36,049 bases of DNA, from contig URSC01000019.1 in NCBI GenBank assembly GCA_900550465.1, positions 1 through 36,049 on the forward strand, in the 5' to 3' direction. This stretch comes from an uncultured Alistipes sp. (GTDB lineage: Bacteria > Bacteroidota > Bacteroidia > Bacteroidales > UBA932). The notes under the pieces were generated by a model. That model worked only from the letters and a program-made list of their open reading frames with translations, had not been told where the DNA came from and made no database searches. This document shows, in pieces, positions 22,366-30,165 of the stretch. Every line of letters starts with the position of its first letter. The first letter of the stretch is position 1. The position numbers and the translations under genes are program-made.

Positions 22366-23877
22366 TCAGTCGAGCTCCTCGACTATGCGGAGGAAGCGGT
22401 TGGAGCAGAAGTCGAAGTATCCGTCGAATTCATGATGTACAGGTTCCCGTACTATGACCTTGGTGTACTTGCCGATGTTCAGGGAGACTCTGCGCTCGAT
22501 GTCGGTGACGTGGGCGTCGGATGAGAATATGATCGGATCCAGACGCAGGGTCTGTCCGTCCAGAGTCCAGAAGGTCGTGGAGTCCTTCCTGGCCATCTGC
22601 TCCAGTCTCATGCCTTCGGTGATGTACCTGGCGTAGGAGCGGAGCGTGCCGTCGTCGTCGTACCGGTTGAGGTAGATGTCCGGATATACCACCAGGAACG
22701 GCTCTCCGCTGTCCTTGCCCATGTACAGGAGGTCGTAGCCTGTATGGTCGGCGTCGATGAGCACGTCGTAGTCCTTCCACTGCGATGCGCCTGTGAACTC
22801 AATGTACAGGGTGTCGGCAGCAGGCAACTGTGCCTTCCTTACCTGGGTGTCCATGCTGCGGATGGTGGACAGGCTGCCCAGCGAGACCCCTATGAGAGCC
22901 AGCAGGGACACCACCCATAGGATGAAGATGATCAGCCCGGGCCTCCACCTGGGAGCCTTGAGCCGGAAAAGCAGGAGAATGCCTCCGTAGAGCATGCCGA
23001 TGAACGGGAGTATGGCTACGATGCACACCAGTATGGATATAAGGGTCGTGGCCCATACAGGAGTGTCGGAGATGAGGGACAGGAACCAGGATGTGCCGAA
23101 GGCGTACAGCCCGTTCCAGATGCCCAGTCCGAATGCCGCCAGTACGGTCGCCGCCGTGCCTGCCATGCCTATGAGCAGCAGTAATATGCCCATGCACATC
23201 TCTATTCCGCGGCCGAGGGCCTTCCAGAATCCGCCGGTGCTTCTTACCCCCTCGCGGACGCCTTTCCCGACGCGGCTGCTGACCTCCCTCGCCTCGCGCT
23301 CCACTGTTTTCTGGATATTTTTCAGGGATACCGAGCCGCCTTTCATGCTGTAGCGCTGCTCGACCGTGCGGGCCTCGGGCATTGAAATCCACAGAATGAC
23401 GTATGCGAACATGCCCATTACCGACATGCCCCAGCCCCAGTCCTCGAATATCTCCAGCCAGAAAAAGAAGAATACCCAGACTGCGAAGGCGATACGGAAT
23501 ATCAGGGGATCTACGGAAAAATAGGCTCCGAGGCCTCCGCATACGCCTCCCAGGATTTTATTGTCCGGGTCTCGGAACACTCTCTTCTTGTTCCGGGGCT
23601 GGTCTCCGCTTTCGGCTTCTGAGTCGAAGTCCTCCGGGCGGCCTAGGATGTTGATGATCTCCTGGACCGCTTCGGCGGGTACGACCTTGTCCCTGTATCC
23701 TCTGTCGGTCAGCAGCTCGGCTATGCGGGACTCTATCTCGGAGAGAATCTCCCCGCAGTTGGCGCTGCCCCTGTAGTGGGACTTGAGACTGCCGAGATAG
23801 TCCTCCATCAGTCCGTGGGCGTCCTTGTCCAGGGTGAACGCTATGTTTCCTATGCTTACTTTTACTACCTGTTGCAT
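22366..23877 (-). CDS. Large PspC-domain membrane protein
   Basis: A 503-residue protein. Residues 1-85 form an N-terminal domain shared with the small PspC protein of this operon (VKVSIGNIAFTLDKDA...EILSEIESRIAELL). The PspC domain (98-168) contains DNKILGGVCGGLGAYFSVDPLIFRIAF and a membrane helix. Further hydrophobic helices lie at about 222-252, 272-305 and 312-336, and a C-terminal beta-rich region at 340-503 resembles the putative adhesin/auto-transporter-like tails of these proteins. PspC domains act in membrane-stress responses. The start at 23877 overlaps the end of the PadR gene by 13 nt. Specific function unknown. Confidence 0.8.
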   Translation of the reverse strand: MQQVVKVSIGNIAFTLDKDAHGLMEDYLGSLKSHYRGSANCGEILSEIESRIAELLTDRGYRDKVVPAEAVQEIINILGRPEDFDSEAESGDQPRNKKRVFRDPDNKILGGVCGGLGAYFSVDPLIFRIAFAVWVFFFFWLEIFEDWGWGMSVMGMFAYVILWISMPEARTVEQRYSMKGGSVSLKNIQKTVEREAREVSSRVGKGVREGVRSTGGFWKALGRGIEMCMGILLLLIGMAGTAATVLAAFGLGIWNGLYAFGTSWFLSLISDTPVWATTLISILVCIVAILPFIGMLYGGILLLFRLKAPRWRPGLIIFILWVVSLLALIGVSLGSLSTIRSMDTQVRKAQLPAADTLYIEFTGASQWKDYDVLIDADHTGYDLLYMGKDSGEPFLVVYPDIYLNRYDDDGTLRSYARYITEGMRLEQMARKDSTTFWTLDGQTLRLDPIIFSSDAHVTDIERRVSLNIGKYTKVIVREPVHHEFDGYFDFCSNRFLRIVEELD

Positions 23878-24218
23878 GGTTCAATGTTTTTAATGGTTTC
23901 TATTGACTCCACCAGCTCCTGCCATGCGGAGTCCATCTCGGCGAGAGCCTGACGGCCCTTGTCCGTTATCTGATAATATTTCCGCGGGGGACCCTGGGGA
24001 GACTCCTCCCAGCGGTAGGTGAGCAGCCCCTGGTTCTTCTGACGGATCAGGAGCGGATAGATTGTGCCCTCGACCACTATCATCCGGGCTTCCTTGAGTT
24101 CGGAGAGGATGGATGTGGCGTAGGAGTCCTTCTTGCTGAGTATGCACAGTATGCAGTACTCGAGGACGCCGCGGCGCATCTGGGTTCTTACGTTCTCTGC
24201 ATTGGTGTATATATCCAT
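23865..24218 (-). CDS. PadR-family transcriptional regulator
   Basis: A 117-residue winged-helix repressor. RRGVLEYCILCILSKKDSYATSILSELKEARMIVVEGTIYPLLIRQKNQGLLTYRWEESPQGPPRKYYQITDKGRQAL has the classic PadR layout: the helix-turn-helix, the EGTxYPLL turn and the PRKYYxxTxxG wing. It lies between two paralogous PspC-domain genes (12 nt after one, overlapping the other) and most likely regulates this operon; this is contextual inference. Confidence 0.92.
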   Translation of the reverse strand: MDIYTNAENVRTQMRRGVLEYCILCILSKKDSYATSILSELKEARMIVVEGTIYPLLIRQKNQGLLTYRWEESPQGPPRKYYQITDKGRQALAEMDSAWQELVESIETIKNIEPCNR

Positions 24219-24230
24219 GACTGTTCCTCC

Positions 24231-24821
24231 TTAGTTAGTAGAATTGTAGAATCTGCGCATATTCTCGGCAGTGACCGGGAGGCCGTGCATCCGGCATTTC
24301 TCCGCACTGGTGCGGGCGGCCGGGACGGCTATCCAGAGGATGATGTACACCCAGCCCCCGAAGGAGCCGAAGAGGAAGAGGCAGACGAAGAGGATGCGGA
24401 TGACCAGCACATCCACGTCGAAGTAGCAGGCCAGGCCGGAGGCGACTCCGCCGAGGACGTTGTGGTCCTTGTCGCGGTAGAGTTTCCGGACGGGGCGGCT
24501 TTCGCGGCCGGAGTGCCAGTACTCTCCGGTGCCGCCGCCCGCGGGGCCTGTACTTCCGGGAGCTGTCGAGCCGTCGGGCATACCGAGCTGGGCGATGACC
24601 CGCTCTACGAGGGAGATGTCCACTACCTCCTGGCGGGAGGACAGGGATTCGGAGAAGATCTCAGCGATACGCATCTCCAGGTCATCCATGACCTCCTTGG
24701 TCTGATAACCCATGCCGGTGCGGCTGCGGAAGGCGTCGAGATAGGCGCTGAGACGGTCGAAGGCGTCCTCGTCGATGACGAAGCTGCGGCCTCCGATACC
24801 TACATTGAGAACTTGTTTCAT
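24231..24821 (-). CDS. Small PspC-domain protein
   Basis: A 196-residue protein. The N-terminal domain (1-80) is homologous to that of the large PspC protein two genes downstream (LNVGIGGRSFVIDEDAF...EVMDDLEMRIAEIFSE). A Gly/Ser/Pro-rich linker (82-110) leads to the PspC domain (113-168: DHNVLGGVASGLACYFDVDVLVIRILFV, then GGWVYIILWIAVP), which gives one or two membrane helices. It heads the PspC-PadR-PspC operon behind a good -7 box. The role is presumably in envelope stress; not further defined. Confidence 0.85.
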   Translation of the reverse strand: MKQVLNVGIGGRSFVIDEDAFDRLSAYLDAFRSRTGMGYQTKEVMDDLEMRIAEIFSESLSSRQEVVDISLVERVIAQLGMPDGSTAPGSTGPAGGGTGEYWHSGRESRPVRKLYRDKDHNVLGGVASGLACYFDVDVLVIRILFVCLFLFGSFGGWVYIILWIAVPAARTSAEKCRMHGLPVTAENMRRFYNSTN

Positions 24822-24858
24822 AACTTTACTATTGTATGGTGTTGATTATTCTGCAATG

Positions 24859-24866
24859 CAAATATA
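24859..24866 (-). promoter_or_regulatory. -7 box of the PspC-PadR operon
   Basis: TATATTTG on the minus strand, 37 nt before ATG 24821. No -33 TTG at the usual spacing, which could fit a regulated promoter. Confidence 0.5.
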
Positions 24867-24890
24867 TGTAAAATTTTTATTACCTTGTAT

Positions 24891-24923
24891 CACAAAGTAC
24901 ATAAAATATAAAAAATCTTTGTG
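24891..24923. terminator. Weak AT-rich hairpin downstream of the DUF234 ATPase
   Basis: CACAAAG (24891-24897) pairs with CTTTGTG (24917-24923) around a 19-nt AT-rich loop. It is a possible terminator for the ATPase gene ending at 24941, but the stem is short and no clear U-tract follows. Confidence 0.3.
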
Positions 24924-24940
24924 CCGTATATGCCGTGCAC

Positions 24941-26380
24941 CTATCGGAAGAGATCTTCCATTGTTATGATACTCTGAATCTTTCCGGCGTATTCGTTGCT
25001 CCGTAGACCATACGTTGTGATGAATGTCTGATGAATGGCTTTTTTAGGGCGGGCAACATCAAGGAATGTCTGAAGGCGGTCTCTCAACTTACGGTCGTAG
25101 TCTTTTGTGACAGTATATTCGGACAGACTGAATTTGATTTCGCACAGGTTTATGATTCTGTCTGCCCTGTCTATCAGCATGTCAATCTGTGTGCCGTCGT
25201 GTGTCTCATCCCCTTTGAATGTCCAGGAAAATGTTTCTGTGTGTACTCCGGATATTCCAAGTGCCGATTTGATCTGACGGATATGTGCGAAACAGACATT
25301 TTCAAAAGCAAGACCTCTCCAGGCGTTGATGCCCGGGGAAAACAGACTGTTTTCCCAGAACGTTTCATCGTTGGTCTTGTGAGCGTCTATGAATTTGAGA
25401 TAAAACAGGCAGAAAGGGTCTGTCAGTCTGTACCGCAGATCCCTTGAGCGTCCGGAAAAGTCCTGGAACGCGGATATGAAACCGTTCTCTCTCAGGACTC
25501 TGAGTATTTTAGTGAGACCTCCGCCTGATGACGGGGCCTTTGCCGCTATTTCCTCCCTGGTATAACCATTGCTGGAGGTTGAGAGGAACCGTACGATGTG
25601 TTTGTAGTCTTCCGGATTTACAAACAGTGAGTTGAACAGCCTGTCAAACTCATTTGATAATTCAGAGCCGTGTCTGAATAAAAGATAATCCACATTCTGG
25701 GCCAGGCTCCGTTCCTTTGTCAAGGAGTTCAGGTAATAAGGGATGCCCCCGAATATCATCCAGCTTTGTACGATATCGTATCGGTCTATTCTGACCTGAT
25801 TGAGTCGAAACAGTTTTTCAGTCTCTGCCAATGTCATCGGAGACAGGCAAATCTGCTTGGTGAGACGTCCGTAAAGTCCTCCTGTATTGTTTATCAGATT
25901 GTCGTTGATCCATGAGGTGGCAGAGCCGCATACAATCAGCATAAGATTGTCCTGTCCTGCACCCCATCCGTTCCAGAAATGTTCCAAAGCGGTTATAAAG
26001 CCTGAGCGATGAGTATCCATCCACGGTACTTCGTCCAGGAAAACAACCTGTCTGGTTTCTTTTCCCTTGCTTTCCAGTAATTCAATCAGTAGATTGAATG
26101 CATCCATCCAGCTGGAAGGAGCAGTGGTGTTTCCTGAACCGTAACGCGCCAGTGACAATGTGAAGTTGCGTAATTGTTCGGACAGCAGTTTCTTGCCGTT
26201 TAGCTCAAAAGGCGAAAGTCCTGTATGGTAGAATGCGAATCTGTCCTTGAACATTTCTCTTATTAGGAAAGTCTTCCCGATCCGTCGTCTTCCATAGATA
26301 GCGATAAACTCGCTTTTTCCACTGTGGTACAGGTTGTTAAGAGTTGCCTGCTCAATATCTCTTCCTATTATTTCCGTCAT
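24941..26380 (-). CDS. AAA ATPase with DUF234 / PD-(D/E)XK-like C-terminus
   Basis: A 479-residue protein of the 'ATP-binding protein / archaeal-type ATPase plus DUF234' family. Walker A is GRRRIGKT (30-37), Walker B VVFLDEVPW (112-120) and the sensor-1 region LIVCGSATSW. A winged-helix segment lies at 258-305 (YTREEIAAKAPSSGGGLTKILRVLRENGFI). The C-terminus has a nuclease-like pattern: E360, then D400 in TQID, then E414-x-K416 in LCEIKFS. Whether it cuts DNA is unknown, and the family has no agreed function. The gene is visibly AT-richer than its neighbours and preceded by two palindromes, suggesting acquisition and self-regulation. Confidence 0.82.
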   Translation of the reverse strand: MTEIIGRDIEQATLNNLYHSGKSEFIAIYGRRRIGKTFLIREMFKDRFAFYHTGLSPFELNGKKLLSEQLRNFTLSLARYGSGNTTAPSSWMDAFNLLIELLESKGKETRQVVFLDEVPWMDTHRSGFITALEHFWNGWGAGQDNLMLIVCGSATSWINDNLINNTGGLYGRLTKQICLSPMTLAETEKLFRLNQVRIDRYDIVQSWMIFGGIPYYLNSLTKERSLAQNVDYLLFRHGSELSNEFDRLFNSLFVNPEDYKHIVRFLSTSSNGYTREEIAAKAPSSGGGLTKILRVLRENGFISAFQDFSGRSRDLRYRLTDPFCLFYLKFIDAHKTNDETFWENSLFSPGINAWRGLAFENVCFAHIRQIKSALGISGVHTETFSWTFKGDETHDGTQIDMLIDRADRIINLCEIKFSLSEYTVTKDYDRKLRDRLQTFLDVARPKKAIHQTFITTYGLRSNEYAGKIQSIITMEDLFR

Positions 26381-26394
26381 AATATCAGATTAAG

Positions 26395-26484
26395 CTTGCC
26401 AAAAGTAGCTAAAAAAGTTGGTTTTGGCAAGAGTTTGCATATTAAATCTTGCCAAAAGTAGTTAAAAAAGTTGGTTTTGGCAAG
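26395..26484 (-). promoter_or_regulatory. Two tandem palindromic operators carrying the ATPase promoter
   Basis: Two 37-bp copies (26395-26431 and 26448-26484) start 53 bp apart. Each has perfect 10-bp arms, CTTGCCAAAA and TTTTGGCAAG, around a 17-nt core that differs at one base between copies. The minus strand of each contains TACTTTTG (26407-26400 and 26460-26453), a -7 box that overlaps the distal arm. The proximal box lies 19 nt before the ATPase ATG. Arms overlapping the -7 element suggest repressor sites; the regulator is unknown. Confidence 0.65.
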
Positions 26485-26505
26485 AGTTCGTGAGCCCGGA
26501 TGACC

Positions 26506-27177
26506 TCAGTGCTGAAGGCGGTTGAAGAGGATGCCGACGTAGAGCCTGAGACCGCTGGAGAAGTCGTTCTGGCGGCTTGTGGCGTTGAGGAGCCAGTCGG
26601 CCTTGACTACCAGGCAGAGTTTCGGGGTCAGGGATACCTCCATGCCGACGAAAGGGGCTACGGCCATGAATGCGTATCTGTGCATGGCCGCCTGAGGCTC
26701 GGTGATGAAATCATCCGTAGAACCTTCGGCTATGATGTGGTTCTTAACTCCGCCTCCTCCTACCAGGCAGCCTATGAATGGATGTACGCTGCTCTTGCTG
26801 CGGTGGATATAATCTACGAGCAGTCCGCCCCATCCGGTGTGCGAGTAGGACGGAGAGGGCCGGTAGGAGACATTGGAGCTGTGACCCTCGGCTCCTATGC
26901 GGAGCATGTCCGTGGATGTGCCGAACGCGAATTTGACGTGACCGCCGATGCCGGTGGCCCCGCCTTTGATTTGCATGGTTACGGGTTCCGTACCACTGCC
27001 GCTGTGCAGTTGAAACCGGCCGCTCTGTATGTAGCCGCTGTGCAGCATCATGCCTCCCGTGTAGCCCCGGAAACGGAATTCTGAGCTGTCGGTCTTATTT
27101 GATGCAGCGGTATATAGAGGTGCGGTCAGCAGGAGGACTGCAGTAAGTGCGGCGGTCAGCAGTGGTCTCGTCTTCAT
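26506..27177 (-). CDS. Outer-membrane beta-barrel-like protein of unknown function
   Basis: A 223-residue protein from ATG 27177 (MKTRPLLTAALTAVLLLTAPLYTAAS, a signal peptide). An in-frame start at 27204 adds nine residues before the signal and is not used. The mature protein is Gly/Ser/aromatic-rich with alternating strands (FRFRGYTGGMMLHSGYIQSGRFQLHSG; GWGGLLVDYIHRS; RYAFMAVAPFVGMEVSLTPKLCLVVKADWLL; LRLYVGILFNRLQH). It ends near an aromatic-containing strand, the pattern of small outer-membrane barrels. No family is recognised. A degenerate -7-like TATCTTCG lies at 27200-27193 on the minus strand. It follows the LuxR regulator by 33 nt and could share its transcript. Confidence 0.65.
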   Translation of the reverse strand: MKTRPLLTAALTAVLLLTAPLYTAASNKTDSSEFRFRGYTGGMMLHSGYIQSGRFQLHSGSGTEPVTMQIKGGATGIGGHVKFAFGTSTDMLRIGAEGHSSNVSYRPSPSYSHTGWGGLLVDYIHRSKSSVHPFIGCLVGGGGVKNHIIAEGSTDDFITEPQAAMHRYAFMAVAPFVGMEVSLTPKLCLVVKADWLLNATSRQNDFSSGLRLYVGILFNRLQH

Positions 27178-27210
27178 ACGGAAAATTTGCCGCGAAGATA
27201 GCAAAATTTC

Positions 27211-27816
27211 CTATTCCACCGAGGCCGGGTCTATCAGGTTGTTCAGGAGGGCGTAGACCGTCAGGCCGGCGACGGTCTTGATGCCGGTCTTGCGGGTGAT
27301 GTTCTTGCGGTGGGTGATAACGGTGTAGATCGAGAGGTGGAAGCGGTCGGCTATCTCCTTGTTGAGCATGCCCTGGGCCACGCAGACCAGGATCTCTTTC
27401 TCACGGGCGGAGAGTTCCTCCCGGTTCTCGGTCCGGGGGCCGCCGGCTGACTGCGCCAGTGAGTTCCGGAGCTTGCTGATGACGGCCGCCGGGGTGTCGT
27501 AGATGCTGATGGTCTCGTCGTAGCTCTTTATGGTCTCGTCGTCCGTGACGGCTGTCGGGGCGGCTATCACCGCGGCGTCGGTCAGGTCGGAGATGCGGCT
27601 GCGGCCTGCCGGGCGGGAGGCGAAGTCGAAGATTATGGGGTCTACGATCACTATGTCCGCCATGCTGTCCCGGACCGTGGCCTCGTTCTCGCGGGAGAGG
27701 TCGGTCAGCACGGTCTCGACGGTGAAGCCTCCGTGCTCCTCGAGTATGGATGTGATGCCGCGGGCGATGATCCGCGACGGGGTTATGAGCAGTATTTTCT
27801 TCTTTGTCACTGACAT
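27211..27816 (-). CDS. LuxR-type regulator with atypical receiver domain
   Basis: A 201-residue DNA-binding regulator. The C-terminal LuxR/GerE helix-turn-helix is clear at 134-195 (LSAREKEILVCVAQGMLNKEIADRFHLSIYTVITHRKNI). The N-terminal half has the receiver layout with Asp59 in IVIVDP. The usual acidic pair after the first strand is missing (LLITPSRIIARG instead of VDDH), so phosphorylation is doubtful. It overlaps the hemerythrin gene by 10 nt, which strongly suggests that the two proteins act together, perhaps with the hemerythrin protein as a redox or NO sensor; that is inference. Confidence 0.85.
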   Translation of the reverse strand: MSVTKKKILLITPSRIIARGITSILEEHGGFTVETVLTDLSRENEATVRDSMADIVIVDPIIFDFASRPAGRSRISDLTDAAVIAAPTAVTDDETIKSYDETISIYDTPAAVISKLRNSLAQSAGGPRTENREELSAREKEILVCVAQGMLNKEIADRFHLSIYTVITHRKNITRKTGIKTVAGLTVYALLNNLIDPASVE

Positions 27817-28484
27817 TTTCCTTCCAGTCTGTTAACCATAGGGATGAGGATTGAGTTCTCGATCAGGGTATGCTTCTCTAAGTCGGCTTCTAAGGTGCAG
27901 AGCCGCGAGAGGGCCTTGATGGCGGTGACCGTGTCGCACACCGGGGGGAGGTACTTCATGACGATGTTCCTCAGGTCGTTGAGATTCTCATCTATGTTGT
28001 TGTGGTTCTCTTCAAAGGTCTCCATGCTGTAGCCCTCGACCCTCTGTCCGCCGGCCACCGAGCGCACGTAGGGGAAGACGATGTCCTCCTCGTAGGCAAA
28101 ATGGTTTTCCACCTCCTTCCGGTATCCGTCGAAGAAGCGCATGATCACGTCCCGCTGCATCGGTGCGCAGGGGCGGAGCAGGTCCTCGAAGATGCGGCTC
28201 AGGTCCTGAATCTCATGGTCAAGGTAGTAGGAGTGCGAGGCGTGGAGGTATCTGACCAGGTCAATGGCCGAGGCGGCGGTCATCATCTCCGTCGTGGGGA
28301 CGTAGCCCTCGGTGGCATACACGTTGGCTATGAGGAGGAAGGTGTCGCAGTTGACCCCGCTCTCGCGGCAGGTTTCCTCGACGGTCTTCTCCCCGAAGCC
28401 CAGCTTGATGCCCAGGCGGTAGATGACGGTCAGCAGTCGGTAGTCGGCGCCGATGAGGTCGGCCATTTTCATATTCTTTCTCAT
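27807..28484 (-). CDS. Hemerythrin-domain protein (RIC/YtfE-like)
   Basis: A 225-residue cytoplasmic protein. Residues 78-225 form a four-helix hemerythrin bundle with likely di-iron ligands H84, H128, E132, H161, H205 and E209 (HASHSYYLDH, NHFAYEEDIVFPYV, ENHNNIDENL, DLEKHTLIENSILIPMV). Related RIC/ScdA/YtfE proteins handle iron-sulfur repair or nitric-oxide stress. The N-terminal 75 residues are a helical domain unlike the usual CCGG motif. It is first in an operon with the LuxR-type regulator. Starts at 28484, 28472 or 28466 are all possible; 28484 is chosen as the first ATG after the -7 box. Confidence 0.85.
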   Translation of the reverse strand: MRKNMKMADLIGADYRLLTVIYRLGIKLGFGEKTVEETCRESGVNCDTFLLIANVYATEGYVPTTEMMTAASAIDLVRYLHASHSYYLDHEIQDLSRIFEDLLRPCAPMQRDVIMRFFDGYRKEVENHFAYEEDIVFPYVRSVAGGQRVEGYSMETFEENHNNIDENLNDLRNIVMKYLPPVCDTVTAIKALSRLCTLEADLEKHTLIENSILIPMVNRLEGKCQ

Positions 28485-28500
28485 TTTTCAGTATTTTCCA

Positions 28501-28508
28501 CAAATATA
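28501..28508 (-). promoter_or_regulatory. -7 box of the hemerythrin-LuxR operon
   Basis: TATATTTG on the minus strand, 16 nt before ATG 28484. A TTTTG lies 17 nt upstream, shorter than the usual 20-nt spacing. Confidence 0.55.
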
Positions 28509-28524
28509 GTGATTTCATTTCATC

Positions 28525-28640
28525 TCAAAAGGGAACGGACCCCGGGGCCTGTCGCAGGTGCTGTGGGGTCCGTAACTTTCCAAACTTATGAGTAATTAAG
28601 CAAAGATTGAAATAACAACACTACATTATGGATATAACGG
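28525..28640 (-). ncRNA. Candidate small RNA or attenuated leader
   Basis: On the minus strand a full promoter, TTG (28674-28672), 20-nt spacer, TACCTTTG (28651-28644), is followed by about 65 nt of AU-rich sequence. A strong hairpin then comes: ACGGACCCC (28573-28565) with GGGGTCCGT (28543-28535), ending in TTCCCTTTTGAG. No useful ORF fits; the first AUG is followed at once by UAG. Promoter plus terminator-like hairpin without a gene suggests an RNA of about 110-115 nt, or an attenuated leader upstream of the hemerythrin promoter. Confidence 0.45.
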
Positions 28641-28801
28641 GTGCAAAGGTACTGTCCTTACTCTTTCCGGTCAATCCTCATAAATAGGTATTTGCCTTAT
28701 CATCGTTCCCACATTGTAGGTATTCTGGGAGTTCAGGGCCCTGACTCCCCTTGCTCCACCTTCTCGATTCTTCTGTCCCCCTCTCCCTTCCCCGTGCGCT
28801 T

Positions 28802-28988
28802 ATTCTCACGTTGCTTTTTAGTTGTGATGTATATGCTTGATTATCAGCAATATCTAAAAGAGGCGATTTGTAAAGTGTCCTGTTTTTTGCCCAAAATCGC
28901 TTATTTTAGCGCCATTTAAAAAGTCTTTTATTTGCTAAATCTCATAGTAAGAGCAAGTTGTGTCGCAACTAAAAAGCAACGTGAGAAT
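28802..28988 (-). repeat. Inverted-repeat element A (downstream of the RAYT gene)
   Basis: A 187-bp element bounded by perfect 23-bp inverted repeats (28802-28824 and 28966-28988; inner part CAACTAAAAAGCAACGTG). The centre carries GTTTTTTGCCC (28882-28892). Its reverse complement aligns with element B end to end: the same terminal repeats, a central GGGCAAAAAAC at offset 97 versus 94, and a shared TAATCAAG near the right end. It has no coding capacity. It is probably a palindromic element associated with the adjacent tyrosine transposase. Confidence 0.75.
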
Positions 28989-29150
28989 GGTTGGTGCAAG
29001 GGTGACAGAAGAGAAGGGCCGGCTAATGGTTGCTGATGAGCCGGCGCAATGGTGGCTGAGATGTGTTGCTGAGCATGGACGCTGAGAGAGAAGCCTGATG
29101 GGCAACGGGTTTTCCGGCCCCTCCTGACATGGAGCTGTAGTGCCGTCGGG

Positions 29151-30101
29151 TCAGCGGATGACGTTGGGCATAGCATGCAGTCCGAGGCAGCGCAGTATCT
29201 GCTCGTCCCGTACATGGAATTTCCGCTGCACTGCATTTATTACTGACGGCAGTTGTCCGGAGTCAAGCATTGTGTAGGACGGTATGCCTATTTCCGGAAG
29301 CAGGACGCGGTCTATATATCCGCACACTTCCATGTCGGTGATACGCAGCCGCCAGGCTCCTCTTTCATAGGCTCTCATATCCTCGATTTCAGACTCGAAA
29401 CCGGGCTCGGCTCCAGTCAGGGTGATAATCTTGCCCTGAGGGTACTTCTTTATCTGTTCGCGTTCCCAATCCTCAGTGTTCCAGCGGTTCAGCTGATGAA
29501 TGAAACTTCTCTCCGTCCTATACAGATACTCAGTCCTTCCTGCATTGACGAAATATCTGAGCGGTATCCTGCCGTTTTCTTCCAGGTCGTAGTAGACGTA
29601 TCCGGTGCCTTTCTTTATTTTGAGCCTGCCGTGTCCTGAGCAGGAGTTGCTGATTCCAGACAGCAGAATTCCATTGTCTCCGTCCCTGAAGTATGAGGCG
29701 ATAGAGGAGTGCGGGTATCTGAAGGCGGTTTCAGCAACTCCATGGTGGACAGGATTCCGCAGAATGTAGCTGAGAAGTACACGTTGGCGGAGGTATCCCG
29801 TTACAGGCCGGCAATATGTGTCGCTTTCGAACAGGATACCTCGGCGTCTGTATTTTGAGTTGAAATGCTTGGTATAAGTGATCTTGAGAATCTTGATAAA
29901 GTCATCGGGACAGGTGCAGACCAGCGCGATGTGGTAGTGTGTGGACATTACCGCGTAGGCCAGCAATGTTATGCATGTCTTGAGAACGGTCAACGCAATG
30001 CTGTTCTCCAATGCCGTGTAGTCGTGATCGTCCCTGCATATCACATTCGGAGTACCGGAAGACAGGACCAGATGGTACATCTTTTCGCTCGCCTCTTTCA
30101 T
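29151..30101 (-). mobile_element. REP-associated tyrosine transposase (RAYT, Y1/IS200-like) gene
   Basis: A 316-residue HUH-type single-strand DNA transposase. The metal-binding HUH motif is STHYHIAL (H55, H57); the catalytic tyrosine is Y112 in LLSYILRNPVHHG, matching the family YIHxNPV; and RYPHSSIASYF matches the following 'ykWSSyraY' block. The C-terminal part (about 250-316: PSYTMLDSGQLPSVINAVQRKFHVRDEQILRCLGL) is a helical DNA-binding extension, making it longer than many RAYTs. All key residues are intact. It is flanked on both sides by related elements in inverted orientation: A ends 162 nt beyond its stop, and B begins 170 nt upstream of its start. RAYTs are usually domesticated, single-copy genes that act on palindromic repeats. 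Confidence 0.85.
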
Positions 30102-30165
30102 ACTGCTTCATTTTGATGTTTGTGCTGCGAATTACGGAAATCAATCCGAGATAATCAAGAGGCGG

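Larger units (their letters stand above)
28485..29150. other. Non-coding stretch between hemerythrin and RAYT genes
   Basis: No credible protein gene. It contains the hemerythrin -7 box, a candidate small-RNA unit (28525-28640), a near-palindrome GGGAGTTCAGGGCCCTGACTCCC (28728-28750), the 187-bp inverted-repeat element A, and a short hairpin GCCGGCT/AGCCGGC (29018-29045) downstream of the transposase. A pyrimidine-rich strip precedes element A. Confidence 0.6.

Noticed and set aside
26500..27084. 194-codon plus-strand ORF opposite the outer-membrane protein
   Set aside because: The minus-strand frame has a signal peptide and barrel-like strands; the plus frame has neither.
28641..28919. 92-codon ORF crossing the left end of element A
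   Set aside because: Its ...FSRCFLV... segment is encoded by the terminal inverted repeat and recurs in the opposite-strand ORF at 28928-29236, so it reflects the repeat and not a protein.
28802..28988. CRISPR-like or integron-like repeat
   Set aside because: There is only one inverted pair per element and no regular spacer array or cas/integrase gene; the adjacent HUH transposase explains it better.
28928..29236. 102-codon minus-strand ORF at the right end of element A
   Set aside because: It overlaps the 3' end of the transposase in another frame and gets part of its sequence from the terminal repeat; no domain.
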